From positions 1-64,000 of the forward strand of contig JBFHUL010000002.1 in assembly GCA_041590075.1 (NCBI GenBank): 64,000 bases of DNA, in the 5' to 3' direction. Source of the stretch: PZPK01 sp041590075. GTDB lineage: Bacteria; Pseudomonadota; Gammaproteobacteria; Pseudomonadales; Oleiphilaceae. Below the pieces are notes generated by a model. The model was not told the origin of the DNA, searched no databases, and saw only the letters and a program-made list of their open reading frames with translations. The position numbers and the translations under genes are program-made. Positions within the stretch are counted from its first letter, which is position 1, and each line of letters begins with the position of its first letter. Shown here piece by piece: positions 17,059 through 25,839 of the stretch.

Positions 17059-18288
17059 ATGACTACAACGTCTTTAGACAAAGATAAAATCCGCTTTCTG
17101 CTACTCGAAGGCGTTCACCAATCCGCCGTCGAGACTTTGAACAAGGCGGGTTATACCAATATCGAGTATCTAAAAACGTCTCTGGCTGAAGAAGAGCTCA
17201 TCGAGAAAATTGCGGATGCACACTTCATCGGTATTCGCTCGCGTACGCAACTCACCGAAAAAGTCTTCGAGGCCGCGCAAAAACTGATTGCAGTAGGTTG
17301 CTTTTGCATTGGCACCAACCAGGTCAACCTTAAAGCCGCCACCGAACGCGGTATTGCTGTATTTAATGCACCTTATTCCAACACCCGCAGCGTGGCCGAA
17401 CTTGTTTTGGCTGAAGCCATTCTTCTGCTGCGAGGCATTCCCGAGAAAAACGCGATGGCGCACCGGGGTGAATGGCTGAAATCAGCCAATAACAGCTACG
17501 AAATACGGGGCAAAAGCCTGGGCATTATCGGTTATGGCAGCATCGGCAGCCAATTGAGCGTGCTGGCCGAATCATTAGGCATGAAGGTCTACTTCTACGA
17601 TGTGATCACCAAGCTGCCACTGGGTAATGCCACTCAGGTGGACTCCTTGCAGGAACTACTGGGTCTGGCGGACATCGTAAGCCTGCATGTACCCGAAACC
17701 GGTGCCACCCAAAACATGATTGGCGAGCGCGAACTCAAGCAAATGAAGTCGAATAGCATCCTCATTAACGCCGCACGCGGTACGGTTATCGATATCGATG
17801 CCCTGTCTGCTGCATTGCGCGAGAAGAAGCTGCTCGGAGCCGCGATCGATGTATTTCCGGTCGAACCAAAATCCAATAACGAAGAGTTTGTGTCGCCCCT
17901 GCGTGAATTTGATAATGTCATCCTCACTCCGCATATCGGCGGCAGCACCATGGAAGCACAGGAAAACATCGGTTATGAAGTGGGCGAAAAGCTCGCCACT
18001 TATAGCGATACCGGCACCTCGGTAACATCGGTTAATTTTCCTGAGGTTGCACTCCCCGCGCACCCCGACAACCATCGTCTGCTGCACATTCATGAAAACG
18101 TACCTGGCGTAATGTCTGAAATTAACCAGGTATTCAGTGAAAACAACATCAACATCTGTGGCCAATACCTGCAAACCAACGAAAACGTGGGCTATGTCGT
18201 TATGGATGTCGATAAAGCCTACAGCGATATCGCGCTGGAAAAATTGCGCGCAGTGAAAGGAACCATCCGTTGTCGGGTGCTGTTCTAG
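17059..18288 (+). CDS. serA: D-3-phosphoglycerate dehydrogenase
   Basis: This is the 409-residue first enzyme of serine biosynthesis, oxidising 3-phosphoglycerate with NAD+. It has the short, E. coli-like architecture: substrate domain, a Rossmann domain with GIIGYGSIGSQ (about residues 155-165), catalytic segments NAARGTVID and PHIGGSTMEAQENI (His-Glu pair region), and a C-terminal ACT domain (about 335-409) starting HENVPGVMSEINQVF, the serine feedback site in E. coli. AAAGGTAAT precedes the ATG. It is divergent from the D-2-hydroxyglutarate dehydrogenase. Its stop overlaps the stop region of the convergent TetR gene by four bases. The identification is secure. Confidence 0.97.
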   Translation: MTTTSLDKDKIRFLLLEGVHQSAVETLNKAGYTNIEYLKTSLAEEELIEKIADAHFIGIRSRTQLTEKVFEAAQKLIAVGCFCIGTNQVNLKAATERGIAVFNAPYSNTRSVAELVLAEAILLLRGIPEKNAMAHRGEWLKSANNSYEIRGKSLGIIGYGSIGSQLSVLAESLGMKVYFYDVITKLPLGNATQVDSLQELLGLADIVSLHVPETGATQNMIGERELKQMKSNSILINAARGTVIDIDALSAALREKKLLGAAIDVFPVEPKSNNEEFVSPLREFDNVILTPHIGGSTMEAQENIGYEVGEKLATYSDTGTSVTSVNFPEVALPAHPDNHRLLHIHENVPGVMSEINQVFSENNINICGQYLQTNENVGYVVMDVDKAYSDIALEKLRAVKGTIRCRVLF

Positions 18289-18860
18289 TCGCGCCCAAGG
18301 CGCTGGAGATCCGCCTGAAACATATTCAGGATTTCCAGCGCTAAGCGTTTCTGTTTTTCTGCGCTCGGCCGGGGATAAGAATTCAGGCAGCCAATGTAGC
18401 CGTAGAAGGCAATTTTTGCGTAAGCTTCCCCCCTTTCACGCTCCCCCGCCAAGCGTTCGAACATCGCCGTCATGGTAGAGAGGCGTTTTTGATCCAGCCT
18501 CTCCATATGCGCTCTAACATGGGCGTTATGTGGCGCCCATTGCCGGAATACAAGGTCCTGTTTATCGGTAAGACGCGATATAAAATCGATCACCAACCTT
18601 ACCTCTTCCTGCGGGGTATGTGCTTTCTCGAAAGCCTCTTTAAAGCCCCGATCAATAGTCTCTGTTTCCCAACGCCTCACCATTGCATCAATCAGATCAT
18701 TAAGGCTTTTAAAATGGTGATAAAAGGACCCACGCGTTACACCCAGATGCTCAGCCAACTTCACGACAGACAGTCCCACTGAACCATTAATATTCAATAA
18801 GACCAGTGCCGCACTAATCCAATCCTCTTTTTTCAAGGTACCGACCGAACGCCTCACCAT
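18285..18860 (-). CDS. TetR/AcrR-family repressor
   Basis: A 191-residue TetR-type regulator with an N-terminal HTH (VVKLAEHLGVTRGSFYHHFKSLNDLIDAMV, residues ~30-60) and a helical ligand-binding C-terminal domain. I start at the ATG at 18860, with AAGGGTG about seven bases upstream; the GTG at 18872 would lie inside the operator-like palindrome. Two copies of a 14-bp palindrome lie between this gene and the divergent acyl-CoA dehydrogenase, so it probably represses itself and that gene. The ligand is likely an acyl-CoA or fatty acid by analogy with other TetR/acyl-CoA dehydrogenase pairs; this is inference. Confidence 0.9.
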   Translation of the reverse strand: MVRRSVGTLKKEDWISAALVLLNINGSVGLSVVKLAEHLGVTRGSFYHHFKSLNDLIDAMVRRWETETIDRGFKEAFEKAHTPQEEVRLVIDFISRLTDKQDLVFRQWAPHNAHVRAHMERLDQKRLSTMTAMFERLAGERERGEAYAKIAFYGYIGCLNSYPRPSAEKQKRLALEILNMFQADLQRLGRD

Positions 18861-18866
18861 AAAAAC

Positions 18867-18880
18867 ATACACCCTTGTAT
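18867..18880. promoter_or_regulatory. Operator-like palindrome 1 (TetR site)
   Basis: ATACA-CCCT-TGTAT is a perfect 5-4-5 inverted repeat. It lies seven bases upstream of the TetR ATG and includes that gene's ribosome site on the minus strand. Its right half supplies the TTGTAT hexamer that serves as -35 of the candidate acyl-CoA dehydrogenase promoter. Confidence 0.7.
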
Positions 18881-18903
18881 TTTTTTGCTCACAATCCTAG
18901 ACT
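18875..18903 (+). promoter_or_regulatory. Candidate sigma-70 promoter for acyl-CoA dehydrogenase
   Basis: TTGTAT (18875-18880) and TAGACT (18898-18903) are spaced by 17 bases. The -35 overlaps operator 1, and transcription would start around 18909-18911, the first bases of operator 2. Both sites are therefore placed to block initiation. Confidence 0.45.
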
Positions 18904-18908
18904 CTACC

Positions 18909-18922
18909 ATACACCCCTGTAC
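18909..18922. promoter_or_regulatory. Operator-like palindrome 2 (TetR site)
   Basis: ATACA-CCCC-TGTAC is the same element as palindrome 1 with two changes. It begins 42 bases after the start of the first copy, i.e. about four helical turns on the same face of the DNA, and ends 56 bases before the acyl-CoA dehydrogenase ATG. Confidence 0.65.
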
Positions 18923-18978
18923 TTTATCTAAGCACAGCAGGCTTCTGCGCCGATTTTTATCTGCATGAGTGAAACCCG

Positions 18979-20124
18979 ATGGCACAACTACAAGAATACT
19001 TTGGTGAAACACAACACATCGTTCGGCACAACGTAAAACGCTTTGTTGAAACAGAGATCAAACCCTTTATTACTGAATGGGAAGAAGCAGGTGAATTTCC
19101 TCGTGACCTTTATGGTAAAGCGGGCGCAGCCGGGATATTAGGCATCGGCCACCCCGAACAATACGGCGGCACCGGCAACGATATTTTCAGCAAAATAGCT
19201 GCGTCTGAAGAACTCATGCGCTCTACCTCAGGCGGACTGGTTGCTAGCCTGGGCTCCATTGATATCGGCCTCCCACCTGTTTGGCGATGGGGAAACGATG
19301 ATCTGAAACAACGCATCGTCCCCGATGTCATCGCGGGAAAAAAAATCTGCGCACTGGCCATTACCGAGCCCGGCGGAGGTTCAGATGTCGCCAACTTGCG
19401 TACCCAGGCCAAACGCGACGGCGATTATTACGTCATCAATGGCGCCAAGACATTCATCACGAGCGGCCAACGCGCTGATTATTACACGGTCGCCGTGCGC
19501 ACAGGTGGAGAAGGCTATGGTGGAATTAGCCTCATGCTCGTTGAGCGCGATCGCCCGGGTTTTTCGCGTGGTCGCAATCTCAAGAAAACCGGCTGGTGGG
19601 CCAGTGATACCGCGGAACTTTTTTTTGAAGATTGCCGCGTTCCGGCAGGCAATCTCATCGGACAGGAAAATGCCGGATTTATCGCTATTATGTCCAACTT
19701 CGCACTGGAACGCCTTGCCCTCTGCGTGATGGCCAATACCACCAGCGAAATCGCCCTTGAGGAGAGCCTTCGTTACGTGAAAGAGCGAAAAGCTTTTGGG
19801 CGTCCAATTGGGAAATTCCAGGTAACGCGACACAAACTTGCCGAAATGGCCACCCTGCTCAATGCCAGCAAAGAATTCACCTACCGTTTAGCTGCACAAA
19901 TTGAAGCCGGACACAACGTCGTCATGGAAGTCGCCATGGCCAAAAATTTCGCCACCAATACCAGCGATCGTATCACCTACGATGCCGTGCAAATATTTGG
20001 CGGCATGGGCTACATGCGAGAATCGGTGGTGGAACGGCTAGCGCGCGACAACCGCATACTTTCGATTGGGGGCGGCACCTACGAAATTATGAACGAAGTG
20101 ATCGCAAAGCAATTAGGCGTGTAA
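18979..20124 (+). CDS. Acyl-CoA dehydrogenase
   Basis: A 381-residue flavoprotein catalysing the first oxidation of acyl-CoA. It shows the three-domain ACAD layout: KICALAITEPGGGSDVA (about residues 117-133) with the FAD/substrate loop, FITSGQRADYY, and RKAFGRPIGKFQ at the start of the helical C-terminal domain. The segment before the last helix reads IGGGTYEIMNEV, so the usual medium-chain Glu position is Gly. A Glu in LEESLRYVKERKAFG fits the long-chain/isovaleryl subgroup, where the catalytic base is on another helix (inference). The divergent TetR gene and paired operators suggest control by its substrate. The stop overlaps the convergent hydrolase by 12 bases. Confidence 0.93.
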   Translation: MAQLQEYFGETQHIVRHNVKRFVETEIKPFITEWEEAGEFPRDLYGKAGAAGILGIGHPEQYGGTGNDIFSKIAASEELMRSTSGGLVASLGSIDIGLPPVWRWGNDDLKQRIVPDVIAGKKICALAITEPGGGSDVANLRTQAKRDGDYYVINGAKTFITSGQRADYYTVAVRTGGEGYGGISLMLVERDRPGFSRGRNLKKTGWWASDTAELFFEDCRVPAGNLIGQENAGFIAIMSNFALERLALCVMANTTSEIALEESLRYVKERKAFGRPIGKFQVTRHKLAEMATLLNASKEFTYRLAAQIEAGHNVVMEVAMAKNFATNTSDRITYDAVQIFGGMGYMRESVVERLARDNRILSIGGGTYEIMNEVIAKQLGV

Positions 20125-21075
20125 TTCACTCGCGCCGTTTAACTCGGAGAGTATCGCAGCGAAGGCCTGTTGACGCTTGGTTACACACTCATTTACCAAG
20201 TGATGCCTGCCACCTTCGATGTAGACGACCTTTACTTCTTTGAACAGACTGCGTAACACCAAAATGTTGTGCTTCCAGTCGACCGTCATATCATCAGTGC
20301 CCTGAACAATAGCCACTTTCCGCTGGAGTCCGGAGGCTTTCTCCATCTTTGGAATCCATTCCTTAAGTGCGCCAACCCAGTCTACCGCCAGCCACTTGGA
20401 CTGTAGAGGATCGCGCTCTTTCAGAAACTTCACAAACCGCACATCCGTACTGTTCTGCGAAAAGGATCGGTGCCATACCTTTAAAAACGGCGAAACCACC
20501 GTGTGCAGGCGCGCCACTCCGCCCCAGGCAACAGGACGCACCAAAGGCGCCAACAGAACCACCTTATCAAAGCTTTGCGCTTGCCCCGCCTCTCTCATCA
20601 GACGGTCAATGAGCACAGCGCCTCCGGTACTCTGACCTACTGCGTGAAACGGTTTGGGTAAATGCGCTTCACACGCAGACAAACAGGCATCAAGCGCATC
20701 CTGATACTGATCAAAACTACTGATCGAAGTGGGCTCTCCACTGGATAAACCATGCCCTGGCATATCATAGATCACCACAGCAAAACGATGCTCAACCAGA
20801 AACCGAATCAAATGATGATAAATGCCGGCATGATCAAAATAACCATGAAAAAGGAAAACTGTCGACAAGGCGTCTGCGGGTACGAAGCTCTGCATGACAA
20901 TGCGATAATCATCTGTTTCCAGCCACCCGATGCGCTGATCCAGCTCTTCATAATCCCGATAAAGATCACTGTGATAAAACTCAAAATACTCGGCCAGCGC
21001 TCCCTTGATTCGAAAACGGCTTTTAAAAGAAAACTTGTTCAATTCCATCAATAAGGAATCACGGTCCCACGTCAT
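20113..21075 (-). CDS. Alpha/beta hydrolase, monoacylglycerol-lipase-like
   Basis: A 320-residue serine hydrolase of the Hydrolase_4 (lysophospholipase/monoglyceride lipase) group. It has an oxyanion-region HGYFDHAGIY (about residues 76-85), the typical MPGHGLSSGEP, the nucleophile elbow GQSTGG (Ser about residue 145), an acidic residue in QGTDDMTVDWK and the catalytic His in EGGRHHLVNE. There is no signal peptide, so it should be cytosolic. It is a single convergent gene next to the acyl-CoA dehydrogenase, consistent with lipid breakdown. The start at 21075 has only a weak ribosome site; the Met at codon 10 is an alternative. Confidence 0.88.
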   Translation of the reverse strand: MTWDRDSLLMELNKFSFKSRFRIKGALAEYFEFYHSDLYRDYEELDQRIGWLETDDYRIVMQSFVPADALSTVFLFHGYFDHAGIYHHLIRFLVEHRFAVVIYDMPGHGLSSGEPTSISSFDQYQDALDACLSACEAHLPKPFHAVGQSTGGAVLIDRLMREAGQAQSFDKVVLLAPLVRPVAWGGVARLHTVVSPFLKVWHRSFSQNSTDVRFVKFLKERDPLQSKWLAVDWVGALKEWIPKMEKASGLQRKVAIVQGTDDMTVDWKHNILVLRSLFKEVKVVYIEGGRHHLVNECVTKRQQAFAAILSELNGASELHA

Positions 21076-21193
21076 AGTGCATCCAGAATCATCGAAAAAA
21101 TAAGGGAGGTTTTACAATCGTTAAAAATACAGCAGTAACAGTACGGATAAGATTCGTTACAATTGTGATTCATGCTTTTAACGAGTTCAACAC

Positions 21194-21292
21194 ATGAAAC
21201 ACGCCAGCAAACCTTTGACCGTTTTGGATATCCTACTGGCTACTGCGATCAGCGGTATTATGCTCGGATTCTTCGTTCAGCAGCTACTGTAA
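21194..21292 (+). CDS. Small 32-residue single-pass membrane protein (candidate)
   Basis: In the 264-bp gap between two minus-strand genes, an ATG opens a 32-codon frame ending TAA. The product starts MKHASKPLTVLDI and continues as an uninterrupted hydrophobic helix ending GFFVQQLL. The basic N-terminus and single ~20-residue helix are typical of bacterial membrane microproteins. A weak ACGAG ribosome-site match lies about 8 bases upstream. I do not recognise a family. Codon use looks like the neighbours. Chance is possible at this length, hence the moderate score. Confidence 0.42.
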   Translation: MKHASKPLTVLDILLATAISGIMLGFFVQQLL

Positions 21293-21339
21293 AAAACAAC
21301 TATTCGCTGCCTGTTGCGAGGCTACGCAATTAGAATGCC

Positions 21340-23262
21340 CTAGCCTCCATCACTAAACAGATTACTCGCCAGGCGGTAACGCTCGCCATCAAACTGATAC
21401 CAAAGTACCAACATCCGACCATCCGCCGCGAGCGCTTGCAACAAAGGGCTCTCATTCGAGGCACTAAAGGATTCAATGTTTCGATTAGAGGGGCGCTGCC
21501 ACCCGCTTCCTTCTTGATAACGGTTGGCCTGCAAATTCGTTAATGCCGTCCCTTCAAGCCAGACTGCCATTGCATTGCCTTCCCGATCAAACTCTACCAG
21601 CGGACGCTGTAGGCTACTCCCGGTCAGACCAGACAAACTCTCTGCCTCAGCCCAAGAGCTCGCAAGGGTAAAATTACGTACCAGCACTTCCATATTGCCG
21701 CCGATACGCTGAACCCACACGACGGCTGCCTGACCATCAACACCCACTGCTATATTTGGCGCTTCAGCGGAACCACGATCATCACGTTCCATCAGTGACG
21801 GCGTCTGCCACCCGCTACCCCCATAAGAGGAAACCCACAAGTTATTTCGCACGCCATCGTGCTGTAACCAAACGAGAAAACCGAAACCATCATCATTGAT
21901 TTCCAAACGCAGCGCCGAAGCACTGCCGGTTGCAGCGGGATTAATCACCTGGGCATTTTGCCAACCGGATTGTCTGCGCCACTCACGCGCGACGAGGTGA
22001 TTGCGCCCTGAAATAGCCTGTAACCACACCACCGTAAATTGGCCATTAGCGATTTTTTCTACGCTGGGCGAAGTGCCATCAACGACATAAGAAGAACTTA
22101 CCAGCTCAGGCTCTACCAGCCATGTACCGGGAGTCAATACACCATCAGTAATCGTGCCAGCCAGCACATTGGCCTTTACACGCTGATAACTGGCAACTAC
22201 CTGATTCGCCCCATCACGCTCTTCATAGGCCTGTTCCCAGACCACAAACACATGACCACTATCATCAATTTGCACGCTTGGCGCAGACGCCATGAGGGTA
22301 TCAGTCACGCCACTGATCTGTTGTGGCCCCAACCATTCCTGACCATCAAACAGATTTGCCCAAACCGCAGGCGCTTCACCTGCTGAAGGCGCTTCGGTCC
22401 ATGCAGCTATGGCATGGCCATGGGCATTCATGGCAATAGCGTGCTCCAACACGCCCTGCCCCGCATCACTGCTGATGAGCTCCGCAGTATTTGTACTGGC
22501 CTGATCCGCCGGAGCTGGTAATACCCAGCGCTCTTCGTTTGGCAAGTAGCGACTCGACATAAGTCGTGAAATACCACTGCGATAGCGTCGGAAAATGGCC
22601 ATGACATCACCATCCAGATTAGCGGCCAGGGCGGAATCATAAAATTCATCGTCGCTCGCGGCGCCATCAGCACTCACCACATCGATGTAATTTGCACTGC
22701 GCCATTCACCATCCTCAACGCTGAATGATAAAACAAACTCAGCTGTCATGAAGTTACCGGTGGTGTCGAGGCCTGTAACAGGATGGGTCGTTTTTGCGGG
22801 AGAGAGATCTTTGATCGTCTCACTCAGCACAAAGCTATACGAGGTATTAAGCGCAAATCGTCCGGCCGCATGTTGGAGGGTAACGACGGTTGAGTCGATT
22901 TCGAAGTCTTCACCCGTCACCGGGTCCTGACCAATATTCAGGCTGGTGGATAAACTCGCCTGCCAATCGCGGAGATCAAAGAAATCTCCCTGTACTTCAT
23001 CCGGCAGCCCTTGATAAAGCTGAATCGCGTTTAACAGCGAAGTGGCATCGACTTCCTCATTAAATTCAAGCTCAACCGCCTCATCGGGTTCCAGCAGGAT
23101 ATCGGCTTCAGATGGATAGGCACTGTCTACACGGGGTGGGGTTGTGTCCACGGGAGGGGGGGACACTTCCCGACTGCCCTCGCTGTTTTCGAAACTGCTG
23201 CAACCCTGCACCAATACGGCAATAAGCCCGCAGATGTATAAAGCCCGGCGATGCGACGACAT
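21340..23262 (-). CDS. Surface/periplasmic lipoprotein with Ig-like domain and eight-repeat propeller-like region
   Basis: A 640-residue lipoprotein with lipobox LVQGC (Cys21). A Pro-rich linker leads to a bacterial Ig-like (Big_5/SbsA-type) domain at about residues 43-180, recognised by PPRVDSAYPSEADILLEPDE and VELEFNEEVDATSL. The rest (about 200-640) has eight spaced repeats of a G-x-(A/V)-x-x-V-W-x-(Q/E) strand, at about 221, 285, 338, 409, 461, 512, 565 and 617. This periodicity of ~50 residues suggests an eight-bladed beta-propeller. The function is unknown; such proteins bind ligands or polymers outside the cell. It is a single gene upstream of the glycolytic block, with no evident partner. 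Confidence 0.75.
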   Translation of the reverse strand: MSSHRRALYICGLIAVLVQGCSSFENSEGSREVSPPPVDTTPPRVDSAYPSEADILLEPDEAVELEFNEEVDATSLLNAIQLYQGLPDEVQGDFFDLRDWQASLSTSLNIGQDPVTGEDFEIDSTVVTLQHAAGRFALNTSYSFVLSETIKDLSPAKTTHPVTGLDTTGNFMTAEFVLSFSVEDGEWRSANYIDVVSADGAASDDEFYDSALAANLDGDVMAIFRRYRSGISRLMSSRYLPNEERWVLPAPADQASTNTAELISSDAGQGVLEHAIAMNAHGHAIAAWTEAPSAGEAPAVWANLFDGQEWLGPQQISGVTDTLMASAPSVQIDDSGHVFVVWEQAYEERDGANQVVASYQRVKANVLAGTITDGVLTPGTWLVEPELVSSSYVVDGTSPSVEKIANGQFTVVWLQAISGRNHLVAREWRRQSGWQNAQVINPAATGSASALRLEINDDGFGFLVWLQHDGVRNNLWVSSYGGSGWQTPSLMERDDRGSAEAPNIAVGVDGQAAVVWVQRIGGNMEVLVRNFTLASSWAEAESLSGLTGSSLQRPLVEFDREGNAMAVWLEGTALTNLQANRYQEGSGWQRPSNRNIESFSASNESPLLQALAADGRMLVLWYQFDGERYRLASNLFSDGG

Positions 23263-23430
23263 TAAAACTCCATGTAACGAGGAAGTAAGGGAAAATAGCT
23301 CAACGAGTTATAACATAGGTTTCTAACACTGCTCTATTGCGATTCGCGAAAGTTGTGCGACAGGTAACAGCTTGATTGGATTAATTTTTAGCGGGAAGGA
23401 AGAATGGAATCATTTCGGCAGCGGTAGCAC

Positions 23431-23459
23431 AAAAAAAGCCGCCCTAGGGCGGCTTTTTC
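23431..23459. terminator. Bidirectional intrinsic terminator
   Basis: AAAAAGCCGCCC and GGGCGGCTTTTT form a perfect 12-bp palindrome around TA, flanked by A- and T-runs. It lies just beyond the stop of fba (minus strand, 23472) and ends the glycolytic transcript. The remaining bases of the gap 23263-23471 show no gene. Confidence 0.92.
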
Positions 23460-23471
23460 TGGTCGGCGAGA

Positions 23472-24521
23472 CTAAAGCTCACCACACTGATAACGCTCGT
23501 ACATGCGCTCAAGATTGATGGGTTTGATCTTGTCGGCATTACCGGCAGTACCAAAGGACTCATAGCGCGCCACAACGATATCTTTCATCGCACTCACAGT
23601 TTCCTTGAGGTATTTACGCGGATCGAATTCCGAGGGGTTTTGGGCCATAAATCGGCGCACTGCACCCGTAGACGCCAAACGTAAATCAGTATCGATATTG
23701 ACCTTGCGCACCCCATGCTTGATGCCTTCGCAAATCTGCTCCACCGGTACACCATAGGTTTCGGGAATTTCTCCACCATACTCGTTAATCACCGCCAGCC
23801 ATTCCTGAGGTACCGAGGAAGAACCATGCATCACCAAATGCGTGTTCGGGATTTTCGCGTGAATCGCCTTGATGCGATCAATGGCCAGAATATCGCCTGT
23901 AGGTGGGCGTGTGAACTTATAGGCGCCATGACTTGTACCGCAAGCGATTGCCAAGGCATCAACGCCAGTTTTCGCAACAAAGTCTTCCGCTTCATCAGGG
24001 TCTGTTAACATTTGCTCGTGGCTCAGAGTACCCTCGGCGCCAATGCCGTCCTCTTCACCGGCCTGCCCGGTTTCGAGAGACCCCAAACACCCCAGCTCGC
24101 CCTCGACAGACACACCGCAGGCATGTGCCATCTCAACGGTGCGCCGCGTCACATCCACATTGTAGTCGTAAGAGGTAGGCGTTTTACCGTCTTCACCCAA
24201 GGAGCCATCCATCATCACCGATGAGAACCCCAACTGAATGGAGCGCTGACAAACCGCGGGCGACGTACCATGATCCTGATGCATTACCACGGGAATATGA
24301 GGAAATTCTTCGATCGCAGCAAGAATAAGGTGCCGCAGAAACGGTGCACCCGCGTATTTTCGCGCGCCAGCGGAAGCCTGAACTATCACGGGACTATTGG
24401 TCTGGTCCGCACCCTCCATGATGGCTCGCATTTGCTCCAGGTTGTTCACATTAAACGCCGGAACACCATAACCATGCTCAGCAGCATGATCCAAAAGTTG
24501 TCGCAGACTAATCAGAGCCAT
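23472..24521 (-). CDS. fba: Class II fructose-bisphosphate aldolase
   Basis: A 349-residue zinc-dependent aldolase interconverting fructose-1,6-bisphosphate with DHAP and glyceraldehyde-3-phosphate. Visible class II marks are GYGVPAFNVNNLEQM, the zinc-site VVMHQDHGTSP (His ligand and catalytic Asp), VEGELGCLG and the C-terminal GVRKVNIDTDLRLAST. It matches the longer, 'Calvin-cycle subtype' of class II enzymes. It is the last gene of the minus-strand series tkt-epd-pgk-fba, with 88 bases between pgk and fba and a strong terminator after it. The ending EERYQCGEL-like cap is complete, so the gene is intact. Confidence 0.96.
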   Translation of the reverse strand: MALISLRQLLDHAAEHGYGVPAFNVNNLEQMRAIMEGADQTNSPVIVQASAGARKYAGAPFLRHLILAAIEEFPHIPVVMHQDHGTSPAVCQRSIQLGFSSVMMDGSLGEDGKTPTSYDYNVDVTRRTVEMAHACGVSVEGELGCLGSLETGQAGEEDGIGAEGTLSHEQMLTDPDEAEDFVAKTGVDALAIACGTSHGAYKFTRPPTGDILAIDRIKAIHAKIPNTHLVMHGSSSVPQEWLAVINEYGGEIPETYGVPVEQICEGIKHGVRKVNIDTDLRLASTGAVRRFMAQNPSEFDPRKYLKETVSAMKDIVVARYESFGTAGNADKIKPINLERMYERYQCGEL

Positions 24522-24609
24522 GTCGTTCTCCTATCTTCGGGCGATGTGCTCGCCACTCTATTAAAATCACCGTTCGAACAACGATATATCGCTACCCAAA
24601 CCATAAAAC

Positions 24610-25773
24610 TTATTCTGCGCCGCGGGCTTCAAGCATCGCGACCGCAGGCAGGGTCTTTCCCTCCACAAATTCAAGGAAGGCGCCGCCACCTGTTGAGATA
24701 TATGAAACCTTATCAGCAATACCGTATTTATCTACCGCCGCGAGCGTATCACCACCACCGGCAATGGAAAATCCGGTGCTGGCAGCAATTGCTTCCGACA
24801 CCGCTTTCGTACCCGCACCAAACTGATCAAACTCGAACACGCCAACCGGTCCATTCCAAATGATCGTACCCGCCTGCTTCAGTACCGCGGCAAGCTGCTC
24901 GGCGCTCTGTGGGCCAATATCGAAAATCATATCGTCTTCGGCCACTTCATCGGCATGTTTTATCGTCGCTTCAGCATCTTCAGAGAAAGCTTTTCCCACC
25001 ACCACATCAACAGGCAAAGGCACTTCTGTCTGTTCAGCCAGCTTCGTGGCCTCCGGGATCAAATCGTGCTCGCACAGGGATTTCCCCACCGGCTTGCCGG
25101 CCGCAGCAAGAAAGGTATTGGCGATTCCGCCGCCCACAATCAGCTGATCAACCACTTTAGACAACGACTCAAGCACGGTAAGCTTGGTAGATACTTTGGA
25201 ACCACCTACGATAGCAACCAAAGGCCGGGCAGGATTATCAAGGGCCTTCGCCAGTGCCTCCAGCTCCGCAGCCAACAGAGGGCCCGCACAGGCGACCGGT
25301 GCGTATTTTCCCACGCCATGGGTAGACGCTTGCGCACGATGCGCCGTTCCGAACGCATCCATCACAAACACATCACACAGCGCTGCATAGTCTTGTGACA
25401 AGGCTTCGTCGTCTTTTTTCTCGCCTTTGTTGAAACGAACATTTTCGAATAACACGACTTCGCCTTCCTGCAACTCGCCGGGCGCGCGCCAATTGTCGAG
25501 CACACGCACGGTCTGACCAAGCAGCTCCGACAAGTGCGCCGCCACCGGTTTAAGGGAGAACTCTTCGGTGTATTCGCCTTCAGTCGGACGACCAAGATGC
25601 GACATCAGCATCACCTTGGCACCCGCATCGATAGCCAGCCGTATGGTCGGCAGTGCCGCCCTGATACGTGCGTCACTGGTGACTTTACCATCCTTCACCG
25701 GCACGTTGAGATCTTCACGAATCAGTACGCGCTTGCCCCGCAGATCGAGATCGGCCATTTTAATAATGCTCAT
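24610..25773 (-). CDS. pgk: Phosphoglycerate kinase
   Basis: A 387-residue monomeric kinase of glycolysis and gluconeogenesis, transferring phosphate from 1,3-bisphosphoglycerate to ADP. It shows RVLIREDLNVPVKDGKV (PGK signature), SHLGRP, the hinge and nucleotide-binding segments VGGSKVSTKL and GPVGVFEFDQF, and the Gly-rich GGGDTLAAVDKYG near the C-terminus with STGGGAFLEFVEGK. Length is standard for bacteria. The gene follows epd with 66 bases between them and precedes fba, a classical gammaproteobacterial order. The start is ATG at 25773. Confidence 0.97.
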   Translation of the reverse strand: MSIIKMADLDLRGKRVLIREDLNVPVKDGKVTSDARIRAALPTIRLAIDAGAKVMLMSHLGRPTEGEYTEEFSLKPVAAHLSELLGQTVRVLDNWRAPGELQEGEVVLFENVRFNKGEKKDDEALSQDYAALCDVFVMDAFGTAHRAQASTHGVGKYAPVACAGPLLAAELEALAKALDNPARPLVAIVGGSKVSTKLTVLESLSKVVDQLIVGGGIANTFLAAAGKPVGKSLCEHDLIPEATKLAEQTEVPLPVDVVVGKAFSEDAEATIKHADEVAEDDMIFDIGPQSAEQLAAVLKQAGTIIWNGPVGVFEFDQFGAGTKAVSEAIAASTGFSIAGGGDTLAAVDKYGIADKVSYISTGGGAFLEFVEGKTLPAVAMLEARGAE

Positions 25774-25839
25774 GCATCTTCCTCTTACTGTAAATCGTTC
25801 GAGACGAAGTTCTTGTGTCTCGATGTCGCTGATTGAGTA

